A stretch of 64,000 nucleotides of DNA from Paenibacillus xylanexedens. GTDB taxonomy: Bacteria; Bacillota; Bacilli; Paenibacillales; Paenibacillaceae. Location of the stretch: positions 1-64,000 of the forward strand of contig NZ_VEIO01000003.1 in the NCBI RefSeq assembly GCF_007680605.1. Direction: 5' to 3'. The translations under genes were made by a program, and so were the position numbers. Under the pieces are notes generated by a model that had not been told where the DNA came from, ran no database searches, and was given only the letters and a program-made list of their open reading frames with translations. Positions 24,357 through 32,891 of the stretch are shown here, in pieces; position 1 is the stretch's first letter, and every line of letters starts with the position of its first letter.

Positions 24357-25955
24357 TCACCATCCCTCCTCGGCTTCCGGCGAACCATTAATATCTCTTA
24401 CCATACGTTTGCGATCCCGGTGAACCGTTGAGGGGCGGTTGATCATTTTCCACCAAGGTACCCGAACCAAAATATCTTTGGTATCCTTTTTGCTGTATGG
24501 GCTAAGTCCGGACAAATATGGCACACCAAAGGATGTCATCTGCGTCAAATGTACGGAGATAAGCACCAGACCGATGACAATGCCGTACAGCCCTAACATA
24601 CCTGCCAGAAGCATGATCGGAAACCGCAACAATCGAACGGTGATGGCAAAGTTAAAGCGTGGAATGGTAAAGGATGCAATCCCCGTCATCGATACGATAA
24701 TAACCATCGGGGCAGAGACGATACCTGCCTGTACCGCAGCTTGTCCTATAACAAGGGCACCGAGAATACTGACGGCTTGCCCCACCGTCTTAGGTAACCT
24801 GACCCCAGCCTCCCGCAGCGCTTCAAAGGATAATTCCATAATGAGCGCTTCGATGAGTGCCGGGAAAGGGATGGCTTCCCGAGCGCCGGCAATGCTGAGG
24901 ATCAATGTAGTTGGAAGCATGTCCTGATGAAAGGTCGTAATTGCGATATACAGAGCCGGCAGGAACAATGCAATAAATACAAACAAAAAGCGGATCCAAC
25001 GGATCAGATTTGTAATGAAGAACCGTTCGTAATAATCCTCACTGGCCTGCAACATCTGCCACATCGTTACGGGTGCAATCAATGCAAACGGTGTGCCATC
25101 CACCATGATGGAGAACCGTCCTTCCAGCAGATTTGCGGCAACCGTATCCGGGCGCTCCGAATAGTGCATCTGTGGAAACGGAGAATTGGGGTTATCCTCA
25201 ATAAGCTCCTCGATATAACCGCTCTCCAGAATACCGTCGATTTCAATCTTCTCCAGACGCTTCTTGACATCTTGAATCAATTGGGGATCAGCGACCCCTT
25301 CCAGATAGACCAAAACGACATCCGTTTTGGTGTCGGAGCCCAGCGTCATACTTACCATTTTGAGTGCAGGTGTTTTCAGCTTGAAACGAAGCAAAGCTGT
25401 ATTCATGCGTAGCGTTTCGGTAAAACCCTCACGCGGCCCCCGGATCACCGACTCCGTCTGCGGCTCCTCTACCCCTCTCCGTACCCCGCCTTTCACGTTG
25501 AATAGCCATGCTTCCGCTTCTCCGTCCATAACCAGTAAGGCCGATGAGGCGAGCACGCCCTCGGTCGCGGCAGCCCAGGTCTGAACTCGCTTAACCTGCG
25601 TTAATTCAATTCGTGTATCATCAATCGGCACATCTGGCTCGTCTGTACGTTGCTGGATCAGCCCTCGAATAATCGGGCGTAGCATATGCTCCTGAATATC
25701 AGCCGAATTCACAATGCCCTCGACATACACGAGAAGCCCCTGAACCTCCGGTGTGATCATAACGTTGCGGAACACTACATCCGAAGAGTTCGAGAAGATT
25801 TCTTTTAACGCCTGGATTTGAGTTGTATGTACGGCACTGATCGGTTGTTTCAGAATAGGCGGGGACGGCAGTCCCAAGGGTACATATCTGCTGCTGTCGG
25901 TCGTTGATGCTGAATTCCTGGACTTTTCGCTACCTTTTGATGATTTATCCGCCAT
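24357..25955 (-). CDS. Spore germination receptor A subunit (GerA family)
   Basis: A 532-residue protein with a soluble N-terminal half and about five TM segments in the C-terminal half. Family landmarks include IDGILESGYIEELIEDNPNSPFPQ, the YSERPDTVAANLLEGRFSIMVDGTPFALIAPV stretch, and AREAIPFPALIEALIMELSFEALREAGVRLP. A subunits form oligomeric channels in the spore inner membrane that release ions on germinant binding. The ATG at 25955 lies 6 bases after GGAGGGG; an ATG 5 codons earlier overlaps that RBS. First gene of the A-C-small-B operon. Confidence 0.94.
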   Translation of the reverse strand: MADKSSKGSEKSRNSASTTDSSRYVPLGLPSPPILKQPISAVHTTQIQALKEIFSNSSDVVFRNVMITPEVQGLLVYVEGIVNSADIQEHMLRPIIRGLIQQRTDEPDVPIDDTRIELTQVKRVQTWAAATEGVLASSALLVMDGEAEAWLFNVKGGVRRGVEEPQTESVIRGPREGFTETLRMNTALLRFKLKTPALKMVSMTLGSDTKTDVVLVYLEGVADPQLIQDVKKRLEKIEIDGILESGYIEELIEDNPNSPFPQMHYSERPDTVAANLLEGRFSIMVDGTPFALIAPVTMWQMLQASEDYYERFFITNLIRWIRFLFVFIALFLPALYIAITTFHQDMLPTTLILSIAGAREAIPFPALIEALIMELSFEALREAGVRLPKTVGQAVSILGALVIGQAAVQAGIVSAPMVIIVSMTGIASFTIPRFNFAITVRLLRFPIMLLAGMLGLYGIVIGLVLISVHLTQMTSFGVPYLSGLSPYSKKDTKDILVRVPWWKMINRPSTVHRDRKRMVRDINGSPEAEEGW

Positions 25956-26031
25956 ATGCCGCCCCTCCATTCTTGGTTTTTATACAAGGTAGCTTGTGCC
26001 AGAAGCCAGGGAATTATGTGGTCTTTTTTTA

Positions 26032-26062
26032 CAAAAAAAAAGCCTTCCTCAAGGGAAGACTC
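26032..26062 (-). terminator. Terminator after the 112-residue hypothetical gene
   Basis: On the minus strand AGTCTTCC-CTTG-AGGAAGGCT (one G-U) is followed by TTTTTTTTTG. It lies between the hypothetical gene at 26165 and the germination operon. Confidence 0.75.
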
Positions 26063-26164
26063 AACGATCGAAACGATCAACTTGAAAACTGAACCATACA
26101 TTTAAATCAATACTTACACCATGAACAGAAGAACAAGCCTAGATCTTACGCTCGTCCTGATCGG

Positions 26165-26503
26165 TTAGTCTGCAAAATAGTCATCAGGTATATATTGAAT
26201 TTCGGACTTGGCATAGATGGTAAGCATGCGCCGGTCGCTGTCATATTTTACGCGGTCGCCATCAACATAATACCAGTGCTTTGTCAGAGGACGGTCCTTG
26301 CGCTGTACGAAACGAAATACGTTTAATTCCTGTCTCAGCTCGATGATCTTCGAGGCAATCTGCTCATCAAGTCCCATTACAGTGAACAGGTATCCTGTTC
26401 CTTCCTGCTGAAAGCGATAAGACAATGCTGCATCCGTCTTGCTGTTCGCTAGCCCACGCCCGGTCACCCCGTGTTTTACCATGAACCATTCCTGTTGTGC
26501 CAT
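26165..26503 (-). CDS. Hypothetical protein, 112 residues
   Basis: I do not recognise the family. The predicted protein (MAQQEWFMVKHGVTGRG at the start) is soluble, with mixed alpha/beta character and a Tyr-rich C-terminus (HWYYVDGDRVKYDSDRRML). The ATG at 26503 is chosen because AAAGGAGGA sits 8 bases upstream; a longer frame to 26563 has no comparable RBS. It follows the pirin gene by 46 bases and shares its terminator, so the two are probably co-transcribed. Confidence 0.7.
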   Translation of the reverse strand: MAQQEWFMVKHGVTGRGLANSKTDAALSYRFQQEGTGYLFTVMGLDEQIASKIIELRQELNVFRFVQRKDRPLTKHWYYVDGDRVKYDSDRRMLTIYAKSEIQYIPDDYFAD

Positions 26504-26549
26504 ACGTATCGTTCCTCCTTTGATCTTGGAGTGAAAGTTCTTATTCTTA

Positions 26550-27251
26550 TTAAGGCAAATCAATCAACATATAAAACGTATCCTCATGCCCTTCCAGCTT
26601 CATAGAAGAAGTCTGCTCCACACGTGCGGTATCTCCTGTATGAAGCACATGTTCATTCTGCAAGCCAAGTTTACCCTCGATGGAGAAAATGTACATGCGG
26701 CGACCTTCGTTCTGCTCAAAATCAAGCGTCTTGCCCTTGGACAACCGCCCAAGGTAAATGGTCATGTCTTGATGAACCGTGGCAACCCGCGGCCCACCAT
26801 CGGATGATGCTACAGGCACAAGAGCGCCTTCCAAGGCAGCTGTATCAAAAGAAGTCGTTTCATAAGATGGCTGTAGCCCTTTCGTATGTGGCATAAACCA
26901 CAGCTGGAGGAGTCTAACCTCCTCAGTATCTGAGGCATTATGCTCCGTATGAATGACGCCACTTCCTGCCGACATGCGCTGAATGCTGCCAAAGCCTGTT
27001 ACGGCAACGTTACCCAGACTATCTTCATGTCTCAGCTTGCCATGCAGCACGATGGATACAATCTCCATATCACTGTGTGGATGTGCACCAAAACCGCGAC
27101 CTGGTGCGATGACATCATCATTAGCTACCCGCATAGGCCCAAAAGCTGTGTTGTCCGGGTCCTGGTACTCCCCAAAGGAAAAGCTGTGACTCCCTCTCAA
27201 CCAGCCACGGTCAAAGCTGGAACGTGCTTCGGATGGAATAACCTTAATCAT
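26550..27251 (-). CDS. Pirin family protein (bicupin, YhhW type)
   Basis: A 233-residue bicupin. The N-terminal cupin holds the metal-ligand pattern FGAHPHSDMEIVSIVLHGKLRHEDSLG and, further on, GSGVIHTEHNAS, which match the His/Glu ligands of pirins. Some YhhW-type pirins oxidise quercetin in vitro, but physiological substrates are unknown. The ATG at 27251 has GGAGG 9 bases upstream; a longer frame exists but lacks an RBS. Position beside DoxX hints at redox stress, which is only inference. Confidence 0.9.
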   Translation of the reverse strand: MIKVIPSEARSSFDRGWLRGSHSFSFGEYQDPDNTAFGPMRVANDDVIAPGRGFGAHPHSDMEIVSIVLHGKLRHEDSLGNVAVTGFGSIQRMSAGSGVIHTEHNASDTEEVRLLQLWFMPHTKGLQPSYETTSFDTAALEGALVPVASSDGGPRVATVHQDMTIYLGRLSKGKTLDFEQNEGRRMYIFSIEGKLGLQNEHVLHTGDTARVEQTSSMKLEGHEDTFYMLIDLP

Positions 27252-27386
27252 ATCGCAGAGCCTCCTCATATTGGTTAATATTCGTGTATAATCTTCTTAA
27301 TTTTTCTTAGTAGCATACTTATTCTCATTATATCAAATGTAAAGCTGTTACGTCCAAACCAAAAAAGTGAAGATCGATCCTACTAA

Positions 27387-27458
27387 CAAAAAAGCTCTTT
27401 ACTTGTCCGTCCGATTCGGCAATTATCGTTACCTCTTCGGACGGTAAGCAAAGAGCTT
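27387..27458 (-). terminator. Long-stem terminator of the DoxX gene
   Basis: Arms 27392-27414 and 27437-27458 are inverted repeats: AAGCTCTTT and TCGGACGG/CCGTCCGA blocks pair with a few interruptions. On the minus strand the stem ends AAAGAGCTT and runs into TTTTTG. Confidence 0.75.
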
Positions 27459-27572
27459 GGTCGCAGAAATTATGCTGCGCTTCTATACTTTAAGTTACAC
27501 TTTTCTTTGGTTCTTTAGAACATGCTTTTAATTATACTCCATGCCGTATGCCACATTTCCCTAAGATGCAGA

Positions 27573-27998
27573 TCAAGCACTCACATTTTGTTGACTGTTC
27601 TGACGTGTAGCTCCTTGCCGGTTAAACAGATAATCCAGTGCCAGAAAACGGCTGCCTGTCAGGAGTAGAGTCAATGATCCTGCCATCAGCATGTAATCGA
27701 ACTCTGTTCCCATCAAAAACGGTTGCCCCGCCTTGGCTGTGAACACTGCACCGACCATAACCGCGATGAACAACAAAGCAAACACCCGTGTACCCAGGCC
27801 CAAGATCATGGCCGCGCCTCCTGCCAGTTCGATGACAGCAACAACAGAAGCCATAAAACCGGGAATGCCTATACTTTCGAAGAAACCAACCGTACCGCTA
27901 ATTCCACCCTCGAATTTACTCCAGCCATGTAATAGAAAAATGAGACCAATCATAATCCTTGAGAAAAAAAGTCCAATTTCAATGGTTTTGTTATTCAT
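27573..27998 (-). CDS. DoxX family membrane protein
   Basis: A 141-residue protein with four predicted TM segments and DoxX family features: IGLFFSRIMIGLIFLLHGWSKFEGG near the N-terminus and AAMILGLGTRVFALLFIAVMVGAVFTAK in the middle. DoxX-like proteins are linked to thiol and redox stress in some bacteria, but no activity is established for most. I choose the ATG at 27998, preceded by GGGGAGA; an upstream in-frame ATG is possible. It has its own terminator. Confidence 0.85.
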   Translation of the reverse strand: MNNKTIEIGLFFSRIMIGLIFLLHGWSKFEGGISGTVGFFESIGIPGFMASVVAVIELAGGAAMILGLGTRVFALLFIAVMVGAVFTAKAGQPFLMGTEFDYMLMAGSLTLLLTGSRFLALDYLFNRQGATRQNSQQNVSA

Positions 27999-28062
27999 CA
28001 CGTATCTCCCCATTTCATTCATAATTTTAGTCCGGATGGATTGCTTGGTTCATGGCCGTTTT

Positions 28063-28923
28063 CTATCCAATCGACCACACAAACAAAATAGACAGCAACA
28101 GAAACACCGTTACCGAGATCAGAATGGCGTACCGCGGTAAGCGCAGTGTAACATCACGTTCGGGGTCGAGCAGACGGGAAATGCGCACATTTACCGACGT
28201 ATCGGCAAATGAAGACTGAATCGTCATCGCTCTTCCCTCCCCAGATGGCGTGCAGGCGCGGAGTAGTTTCAAGAGTGCACTGCCAATACCGGCAACATTA
28301 CCCGTACGTTCAATCGCTTCGTTATCTGCTAAAATTTCTCTGACGATCCGATATTGCTGTGACGTATGCTTCAGCACAGGAATATACGGCATCATCGTAG
28401 CAAATACCGATAGCAACGTTGTTTTCAGCGGATCTCGATGCCACAGATGGTGAACCTCATGATACACGACGGCCTTCTCTTCATCCGTATCGAGCATACG
28501 GAGCAGTCCTGTGGAAAGTACGATGCAAGGGCGCCATAACCCGATCGTAAACGCGACCGGAGAAGGTTTGTCCACAACAAGAAATCGGGGTTTCTTCAGA
28601 TGTCTGTACCTTGCATTCAATTCTTCCGACCAAGCACGAATCTCCATGGAGCGGAGCTTGGTTACCGCAGCGCGTGTCTGAACAATTCGTCTAAGCAACA
28701 TCCAGCTTGTGCCAGCGAAAGTCAGCACAACCAGAAGCATCAGGAACTGACCTACAGACATCCACCCCATACGGCTCATCCAGTGATTGCACAGCCACAG
28801 CAGATTCAACCGGATGTCCCATCCAAATATTTTGTACATCGCATACATGAACATCTGCATGAGCACGAGTACAGGAATACCCAACCCGACGGTGAACAAA
28901 ATCTTGGAACGGGTCTTCCACAT
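28063..28923 (-). CDS. M56 (BlaR1/MecR1-type) membrane metallopeptidase
   Basis: A 286-residue membrane protein with TM segments near both ends and between residues ~55 and 80, and a cytosolic zinc-protease core with HEVHHLWHRDP (HExxH) and a downstream ILADNEAIE glutamate region. It resembles BlaR1 without the C-terminal penicillin-binding sensor domain. In BlaR1/MecR1 systems the protease inactivates the partner repressor on signal. Here it follows a BlaI-type repressor with 1 base between genes, so a two-gene sensor-repressor unit is likely. The signal is unknown and no beta-lactamase lies nearby. Confidence 0.88.
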   Translation of the reverse strand: MWKTRSKILFTVGLGIPVLVLMQMFMYAMYKIFGWDIRLNLLWLCNHWMSRMGWMSVGQFLMLLVVLTFAGTSWMLLRRIVQTRAAVTKLRSMEIRAWSEELNARYRHLKKPRFLVVDKPSPVAFTIGLWRPCIVLSTGLLRMLDTDEEKAVVYHEVHHLWHRDPLKTTLLSVFATMMPYIPVLKHTSQQYRIVREILADNEAIERTGNVAGIGSALLKLLRACTPSGEGRAMTIQSSFADTSVNVRISRLLDPERDVTLRLPRYAILISVTVFLLLSILFVWSIG

Positions 28924-28924
28924 C

Positions 28925-29341
28925 TTAATCGTTATCCTTTTTCCATTGCTTAATCTTCATCTCGAGCCGTTCAATCAAGCCTTCATCGGCTTCATCTAAC
29001 GCATCCAGCATGTGATTCACTGCCAGTGTCCCGAATTCATCCACCAATTCCTGGGACAGTTCCTTGGATTGATCGTTCATAAAGTCCTCCCTGCTTTGTA
29101 CAGGCTGGTACAGCGATGTGCGGCCCTTCTGTGTTTTGCCTAGTAATCCCTTATCCACCAACCGATTCATCACAGTCATAACCGTATTGAAATTTACGTC
29201 TTTGTCTTGCTCCAGTGCCGTCTGTACTTCACGGATGCTACTACCGGGACGAGCCCACAATACTTCCATAATCTTGGCCTCGAGTGGTCCAAAAAAACGA
29301 TTCAGTCCTCGCTCGCCCACTTTGAAATTGAGTATTCTCAT
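28925..29341 (-). CDS. BlaI/MecI/CopY family repressor
   Basis: A 138-residue winged-helix repressor. The N-terminal domain reads FGPLEAKIMEVLWARPGSSIREVQTALE, then FNTVMTVMNRLVDKGLLGKTQKGR, typical for this family. The C-terminal region (QELVDEFGTLAVNHMLDALDEADEGLIERLEMKIK) would dimerise. It precedes the M56 gene and lies just downstream of a 19-bp inverted repeat that is the likely operator, suggesting autorepression. Confidence 0.9.
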   Translation of the reverse strand: MRILNFKVGERGLNRFFGPLEAKIMEVLWARPGSSIREVQTALEQDKDVNFNTVMTVMNRLVDKGLLGKTQKGRTSLYQPVQSREDFMNDQSKELSQELVDEFGTLAVNHMLDALDEADEGLIERLEMKIKQWKKDND

Positions 29342-29356
29342 ATTCTGACACCCCTC

Positions 29357-29375
29357 ACACTACCCATTGTAGTGT
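29357..29375. promoter_or_regulatory. BlaI-type operator
   Basis: ACACTAC-CCATT-GTAGTGT is a perfect 7-bp inverted repeat 16 bases upstream of the repressor start. Its TAC/GTA core matches the dyads bound by BlaI/MecI/CopY repressors. Confidence 0.7.
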
Positions 29376-29460
29376 CCAGAAACGAGAAGTCAACCTCTAT
29401 GTCAGGTATTTTATGTAAATGATTTGTAAAAATGTTTTTCATTTGTGTATAAAATAACAT

Positions 29461-29503
29461 AAGAAAACCGGGCAATGCTGCAAAATCGCAGTCATACCCG
29501 GTT
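29461..29503 (-). terminator. Terminator after the catalase gene
   Basis: On the minus strand AACCGGG and CCCGGTT pair, with an inner TGACTGCGA/TTGCAGCA partial stem, followed by TTCTTATGTTATTTT. It lies 90 bases beyond the catalase stop. Confidence 0.6.
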
Positions 29504-29592
29504 CGTATCATGACCTTTCCAAGCTGGTATCAATACCAGCTATCCGCTTGTGCAAAATGCAGGAAGTTCCCGTATCCACAAGTAGTCTCGCT

Positions 29593-31044
29593 TTATTTTG
29601 GCATATGCCCAGAGATATCCACACCCAAGCCATGAGCCAGTCGTCCACCCAGCTGTCCGTCTGCCCGGAAGAAGTGGCATAATGCTCGCATTTGAATATC
29701 TACCGGTACGGCCTTGAGATCATTCGTCAGATTATCCAGTAGATGTTGCTGTTCTTCTGGTGTGAAGGAGCGGAACAGTTCCCCTGCCTGCGTGTAATCA
29801 TCTGTTTTCTCAATCTTTTCTCGTGTGATATGCCCCTGCAATGGAACCTGAGTTTCCCGATAAGCCGGATCTTCCTGTGGACTGTTACCTGAGCTGTTAG
29901 GCTCATAGTTTACGGGAGATGGGTCTTGGTTCACGTTCATGAGCCCATCACGCTGATGATTGCGCACAGGTGCATACGGACAATTCACTGGAATTTGCAA
30001 ATAGTTGGGTCCAAGACGGTGCCGCTGTGTATCCGGGTAGGAGAACAGACGGCCCTGCAACAATTTATCCTCAGACGGTTCAATGCCTGGCACGACGGCA
30101 CTTGGTGAGAATGCGGCCTGCTCCACTTCCGCGAAGAAATTCTGAGGATTACGATTCAAGGTCATGGTCCCTACTGTCTGGAACGGCAGCACATCCTCAG
30201 GCCATGTTTTGGTCGGGTCCAGCGGATCGAAGGAGAAATCATCCATCTGTTCCGGCTTCAGTAGCTGCACTTGCAGCTTCCACTGCGGATATTCTCCGTT
30301 TTTGATATGTTCATGCAGATCACGTGTTGCATGGTTGAAATCCTGACCCTGAACTTCTGCAGCTTCCTGACGTGAAAAAGCGCGAACCCCTTGAACCGAT
30401 TCCCATTTGTATTTTACATAGTGAACTTCGCCTTGGGCATTTATCCATTTAAATGCGTGTACCCCGAAACCATCCATCTCTCGGTAACTCGCAGGCGTTC
30501 CCAGATCAGAGAACAGCCAAGTCATCATATGGGTGGATTCCGGTGTCAGCGTCATGAAATCCCAATACCGTGCCGCGTCCTGAATGTTGGTATCCGGAGC
30601 CGGTTTGAGAGAGTGCACCATATCCGGAAATTTAATCGCATCCCGAATGAAGAAAACAGGCAGATGGTTACCCACAATATCATAATTTCCTTCACGTGTA
30701 TAAAATTTAACGGCGAACCCGCGCGGATCACGTGCGGTCTCGGGAGAACCCGTACCATGAATTACAGTTGAAAACCGCACGAGCACATCCGTTTCTGTGC
30801 CCGGCTCTTGCAGGAAATCGGCTGACGTATATGCCTTCATGCTCTGCTCCAGCTTGAACACCCCATGTGCTCCTGCACCTCTTGCATGGACAACCCGCTC
30901 AGGAATGCGTTCGCGGTCAAAATGGGCAATTTTCTCGATCAGATGGTAATCCTCCAACAAGGTTGGCCCTCTTCTACCTGCTGTGCGCGAATTCTGATTA
31001 TCTCCTACCGGTACTCCCTGGTTAGTTGTCAAACGATCTGTCAT
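29593..31044 (-). CDS. katA: Haem catalase KatA
   Basis: A 483-residue small-subunit catalase that dismutates hydrogen peroxide. Landmarks: the active-site region ERIPERVVHARGAGAHGVF (distal His), FSTVIHGTGSPETARDPRGFAVKFYT, the distal Asn in NHLPVFFIRDAIKFPD, and the proximal Tyr motif RLFSYPDTQRHRLGPNY. The ATG at 31044 has TAAGGAGGAAAA upstream; a longer frame to 31101 is not needed. Two Per-box-like dyads lie ~90-120 bases upstream and a PerR-like gene is two genes away, so peroxide induction is likely. Confidence 0.95.
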   Translation of the reverse strand: MTDRLTTNQGVPVGDNQNSRTAGRRGPTLLEDYHLIEKIAHFDRERIPERVVHARGAGAHGVFKLEQSMKAYTSADFLQEPGTETDVLVRFSTVIHGTGSPETARDPRGFAVKFYTREGNYDIVGNHLPVFFIRDAIKFPDMVHSLKPAPDTNIQDAARYWDFMTLTPESTHMMTWLFSDLGTPASYREMDGFGVHAFKWINAQGEVHYVKYKWESVQGVRAFSRQEAAEVQGQDFNHATRDLHEHIKNGEYPQWKLQVQLLKPEQMDDFSFDPLDPTKTWPEDVLPFQTVGTMTLNRNPQNFFAEVEQAAFSPSAVVPGIEPSEDKLLQGRLFSYPDTQRHRLGPNYLQIPVNCPYAPVRNHQRDGLMNVNQDPSPVNYEPNSSGNSPQEDPAYRETQVPLQGHITREKIEKTDDYTQAGELFRSFTPEEQQHLLDNLTNDLKAVPVDIQMRALCHFFRADGQLGGRLAHGLGVDISGHMPK

Positions 31045-31130
31045 CCTGTTTTCCTCCTTATAATGGGTCTCATGTCTGCTGTATCTATCTACTAATTCCA
31101 ATCATATTCGTTGTTCGTTCAAATATACAT

Positions 31131-31163
31131 TTAGACTTGATCTAACTGTTAAAATGATTCTAA
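31131..31163. promoter_or_regulatory. Tandem Per-box-like sites upstream of katA
   Basis: TTAAAATGATTCTAA (31149-31163) matches the Per-box consensus TTATAATNATTATAA at 12 of 14 defined positions. TTAGACTTGATCTAA (31131-31145) is a weaker dyad with conserved TTA and TAA ends. The remaining gap to 31441 contains an 11-bp tandem repeat (GCATGAGGTTC, three copies, 31183-31215) and the terminator at 31281. Confidence 0.65.
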
Positions 31164-31280
31164 CATGTCCCATCTATCTACTGCATGAGGTTCGCATGAG
31201 GTTCAGATGAGGTTGTTACGCTAAAGATGAATGAACCATGAAGCATACAAAAGAGGTTTCAAATGACACCGGAAAATAAA

Positions 31281-31319
31281 ATAAGGCGTAGATCATTTAA
31301 TAAACGATCTACGCCTTAT
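31281..31319 (-). terminator. Terminator of the regulator/perR transcript
   Basis: ATAAGGCGTAGATC and GATCTACGCCTTAT form a perfect 14-bp stem. On the minus strand it is followed by TTATTTTCC, so it most likely ends the winged-helix regulator transcript. Confidence 0.75.
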
Positions 31320-31441
31320 CTGAATCGCTAACAAGATAACCATGAACACATATTCCCAACCGCAACTACACTACGTGAGGCCATTCTTGTATCCTATACA
31401 AGTTGGTGTAAAATCTTTAGTTCAACTTGTATGGGATACTA

Positions 31442-32254
31442 CTAATCCGCCAAGCGGTAGCCTACTCCTCTAACCGTTACAATATATTGCGGCGAAGACG
31501 CATTATCGCCCAATTTTTTACGCAAGCTTTTGATATGAACATCCACCACATTGCTTCCACCTGTAAAATCAGTCTCCCAAATATCACTAAGCATCTCTTC
31601 ACGCGAGATGACTGCACCTTTGGCATCAATCAGCTTGAGTAACAGATCATACTCCGTCTTGGTCAGATGAATGCGATCCTGATCACGCTGCACACTCATC
31701 CGTTCCCGATCCAGCACCAAGTCTTTGAATCCGATTCGCTGTCCCTCTTCAGGTAAAAAAGCTCGCTTGGGCATCACAGGACTGCTGCCAATCATGCGCT
31801 GTACCCGGTATAGTGCCTCCTGCGGGCGTGCGGGCCATACAAGCAACTCCTCCTGAAGCATCGGTCCGCTTGCACTGCCAATCATCTTCTCTCCCACCAG
31901 GTAGAGACAAGGTGTCGTTTGTTCCGCCTCACGGTTCAACCGGCTGTGGATTCCCGTAAATGCATCAATTGTTCCGGCAACCGAGAGGTCATAGATCAGT
32001 AGATCAAAAACAAGGCGTTCATGGAGATCCGGTTCCCAGCGATGGAACACAAGTACGTCAAAGCAACTATCTGTCAGAGCCTTCACCAGCTCATGCACCT
32101 GACCCGGCATTGGGCTGATCAGAATGACACGTCTGGTAATCGGGCAGTTGTCCACGAGCGGTGCTGTCCCTGAATCTTCCAGCGCAGGTTTGACCCGAAG
32201 TGGCAAACGACGGCCTGACCATTTCACTTTTACTTGACCCGTTTGGTTTTGCAT
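31442..32254 (-). CDS. OmpR-type winged-helix regulator with a degenerate receiver-like domain
   Basis: This 270-residue protein ends in a clear OmpR/PhoB DNA-binding domain (residues ~175-270: LTKTEYDLLLKLIDAKGAVISREEMLSDIW, VDVHIKSLRKKLG, VRGVGYRLAD). The N-terminal ~125-residue domain looks like a receiver but lacks the acidic pair after strand 1 (RRVILISPMPG), and the usual conserved Thr and Lys are not evident (LYLVGEKM, LLVWPARP); a possible phospho-Asp remains in LIYDLSVA. It may not be phosphorylated. No kinase is adjacent. The ATG at 32254 has GGAGGTG 9 bases upstream and lies inside the perR-like gene (25-base overlap), so the two are coupled. Confidence 0.8.
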   Translation of the reverse strand: MQNQTGQVKVKWSGRRLPLRVKPALEDSGTAPLVDNCPITRRVILISPMPGQVHELVKALTDSCFDVLVFHRWEPDLHERLVFDLLIYDLSVAGTIDAFTGIHSRLNREAEQTTPCLYLVGEKMIGSASGPMLQEELLVWPARPQEALYRVQRMIGSSPVMPKRAFLPEEGQRIGFKDLVLDRERMSVQRDQDRIHLTKTEYDLLLKLIDAKGAVISREEMLSDIWETDFTGGSNVVDVHIKSLRKKLGDNASSPQYIVTVRGVGYRLAD

Positions 32255-32631
32255 TCCCCGCAGACACCTCCAAATACCACATGTGCATGATCTATTGAAT
32301 AACCGGTTTCTGCCGCTACCTGCTTCATCCATTGTGGAGGAACTTCTGTCATCACCTCGTCCACTTTACCGCATACTTCACACATAATATGCTGGTGATC
32401 ATCCATCCGGGCGTCATATCGGCTTGCTGTTTCGCCAAGTTTAAGCTCCCTGATCAACTCTTTGTCTGTTAAATAGCGAAGAGAATTGTATACCGTGCCA
32501 TAAGCCAGATTGTACCCCTGTTCCACCAGCCGGTTCATTACATCGGCAGCCGTTGGATGGTCTTCTGATTTACGTACGACATCATACACGGCTTGCCGTT
32601 GTATTGTCAGATTTAACGTTTTCACAACCAA
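32230..32631 (-). CDS. perR: Fur family repressor, PerR type
   Basis: A 133-residue Fur-family protein. The DNA-binding domain reads TIQRQAVYDVVRKSEDHPTAADVMNRLVEQGYNLAYGTVYNSLRYL. The dimerisation domain has the metal-site region DARMDDHQHIMCEVCGKV and a second CxxC (GVCGEC) for structural zinc. PerR senses peroxide by metal-catalysed histidine oxidation; assignment as PerR rather than Fur or Zur rests on the Per-box-like sites at katA, the DHQHIMCEVCG pattern and a Per-box-like site upstream of this gene. Its 3' end overlaps the winged-helix regulator. Confidence 0.8.
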   Translation of the reverse strand: MVVKTLNLTIQRQAVYDVVRKSEDHPTAADVMNRLVEQGYNLAYGTVYNSLRYLTDKELIRELKLGETASRYDARMDDHQHIMCEVCGKVDEVMTEVPPQWMKQVAAETGYSIDHAHVVFGGVCGECKTKRVK

Positions 32632-32715
32632 GTCCCCTTTTTCTATTTTTCAAATGTATATACCTCTCGAACATCTTCGTTCGCTTTAGCTTATATATAT
32701 CAAAAAGATTTTGAT

Positions 32716-32730
32716 TTAGATTAAGTATAA
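32716..32730. promoter_or_regulatory. Per-box-like site upstream of perR
   Basis: TTAGATTAAGTATAA agrees with TTATAATNATTATAA at 11 of 14 defined positions, 85 bases upstream of the perR start. It would fit autoregulation. Confidence 0.45.
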
Positions 32731-32891
32731 ATCTTAATGCATAGGGAAGTCAATATTGTCCCGTACGCACACGTTTTAGAATTTTATAGCGCATTAAAAC
32801 CAAACCCTTCAAACATTTGGGATTATATGGTTCGCTACCACACCGATTTTCAGATAAAATAGAGGGATGTGCGTAAAAGGGGGGATGCTGG

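Noticed and set aside
28063..29341. BlaR1/BlaI beta-lactam resistance locus
   Set aside because: The M56 protein lacks the C-terminal penicillin-binding sensor and no beta-lactamase or PBP2a gene is nearby.
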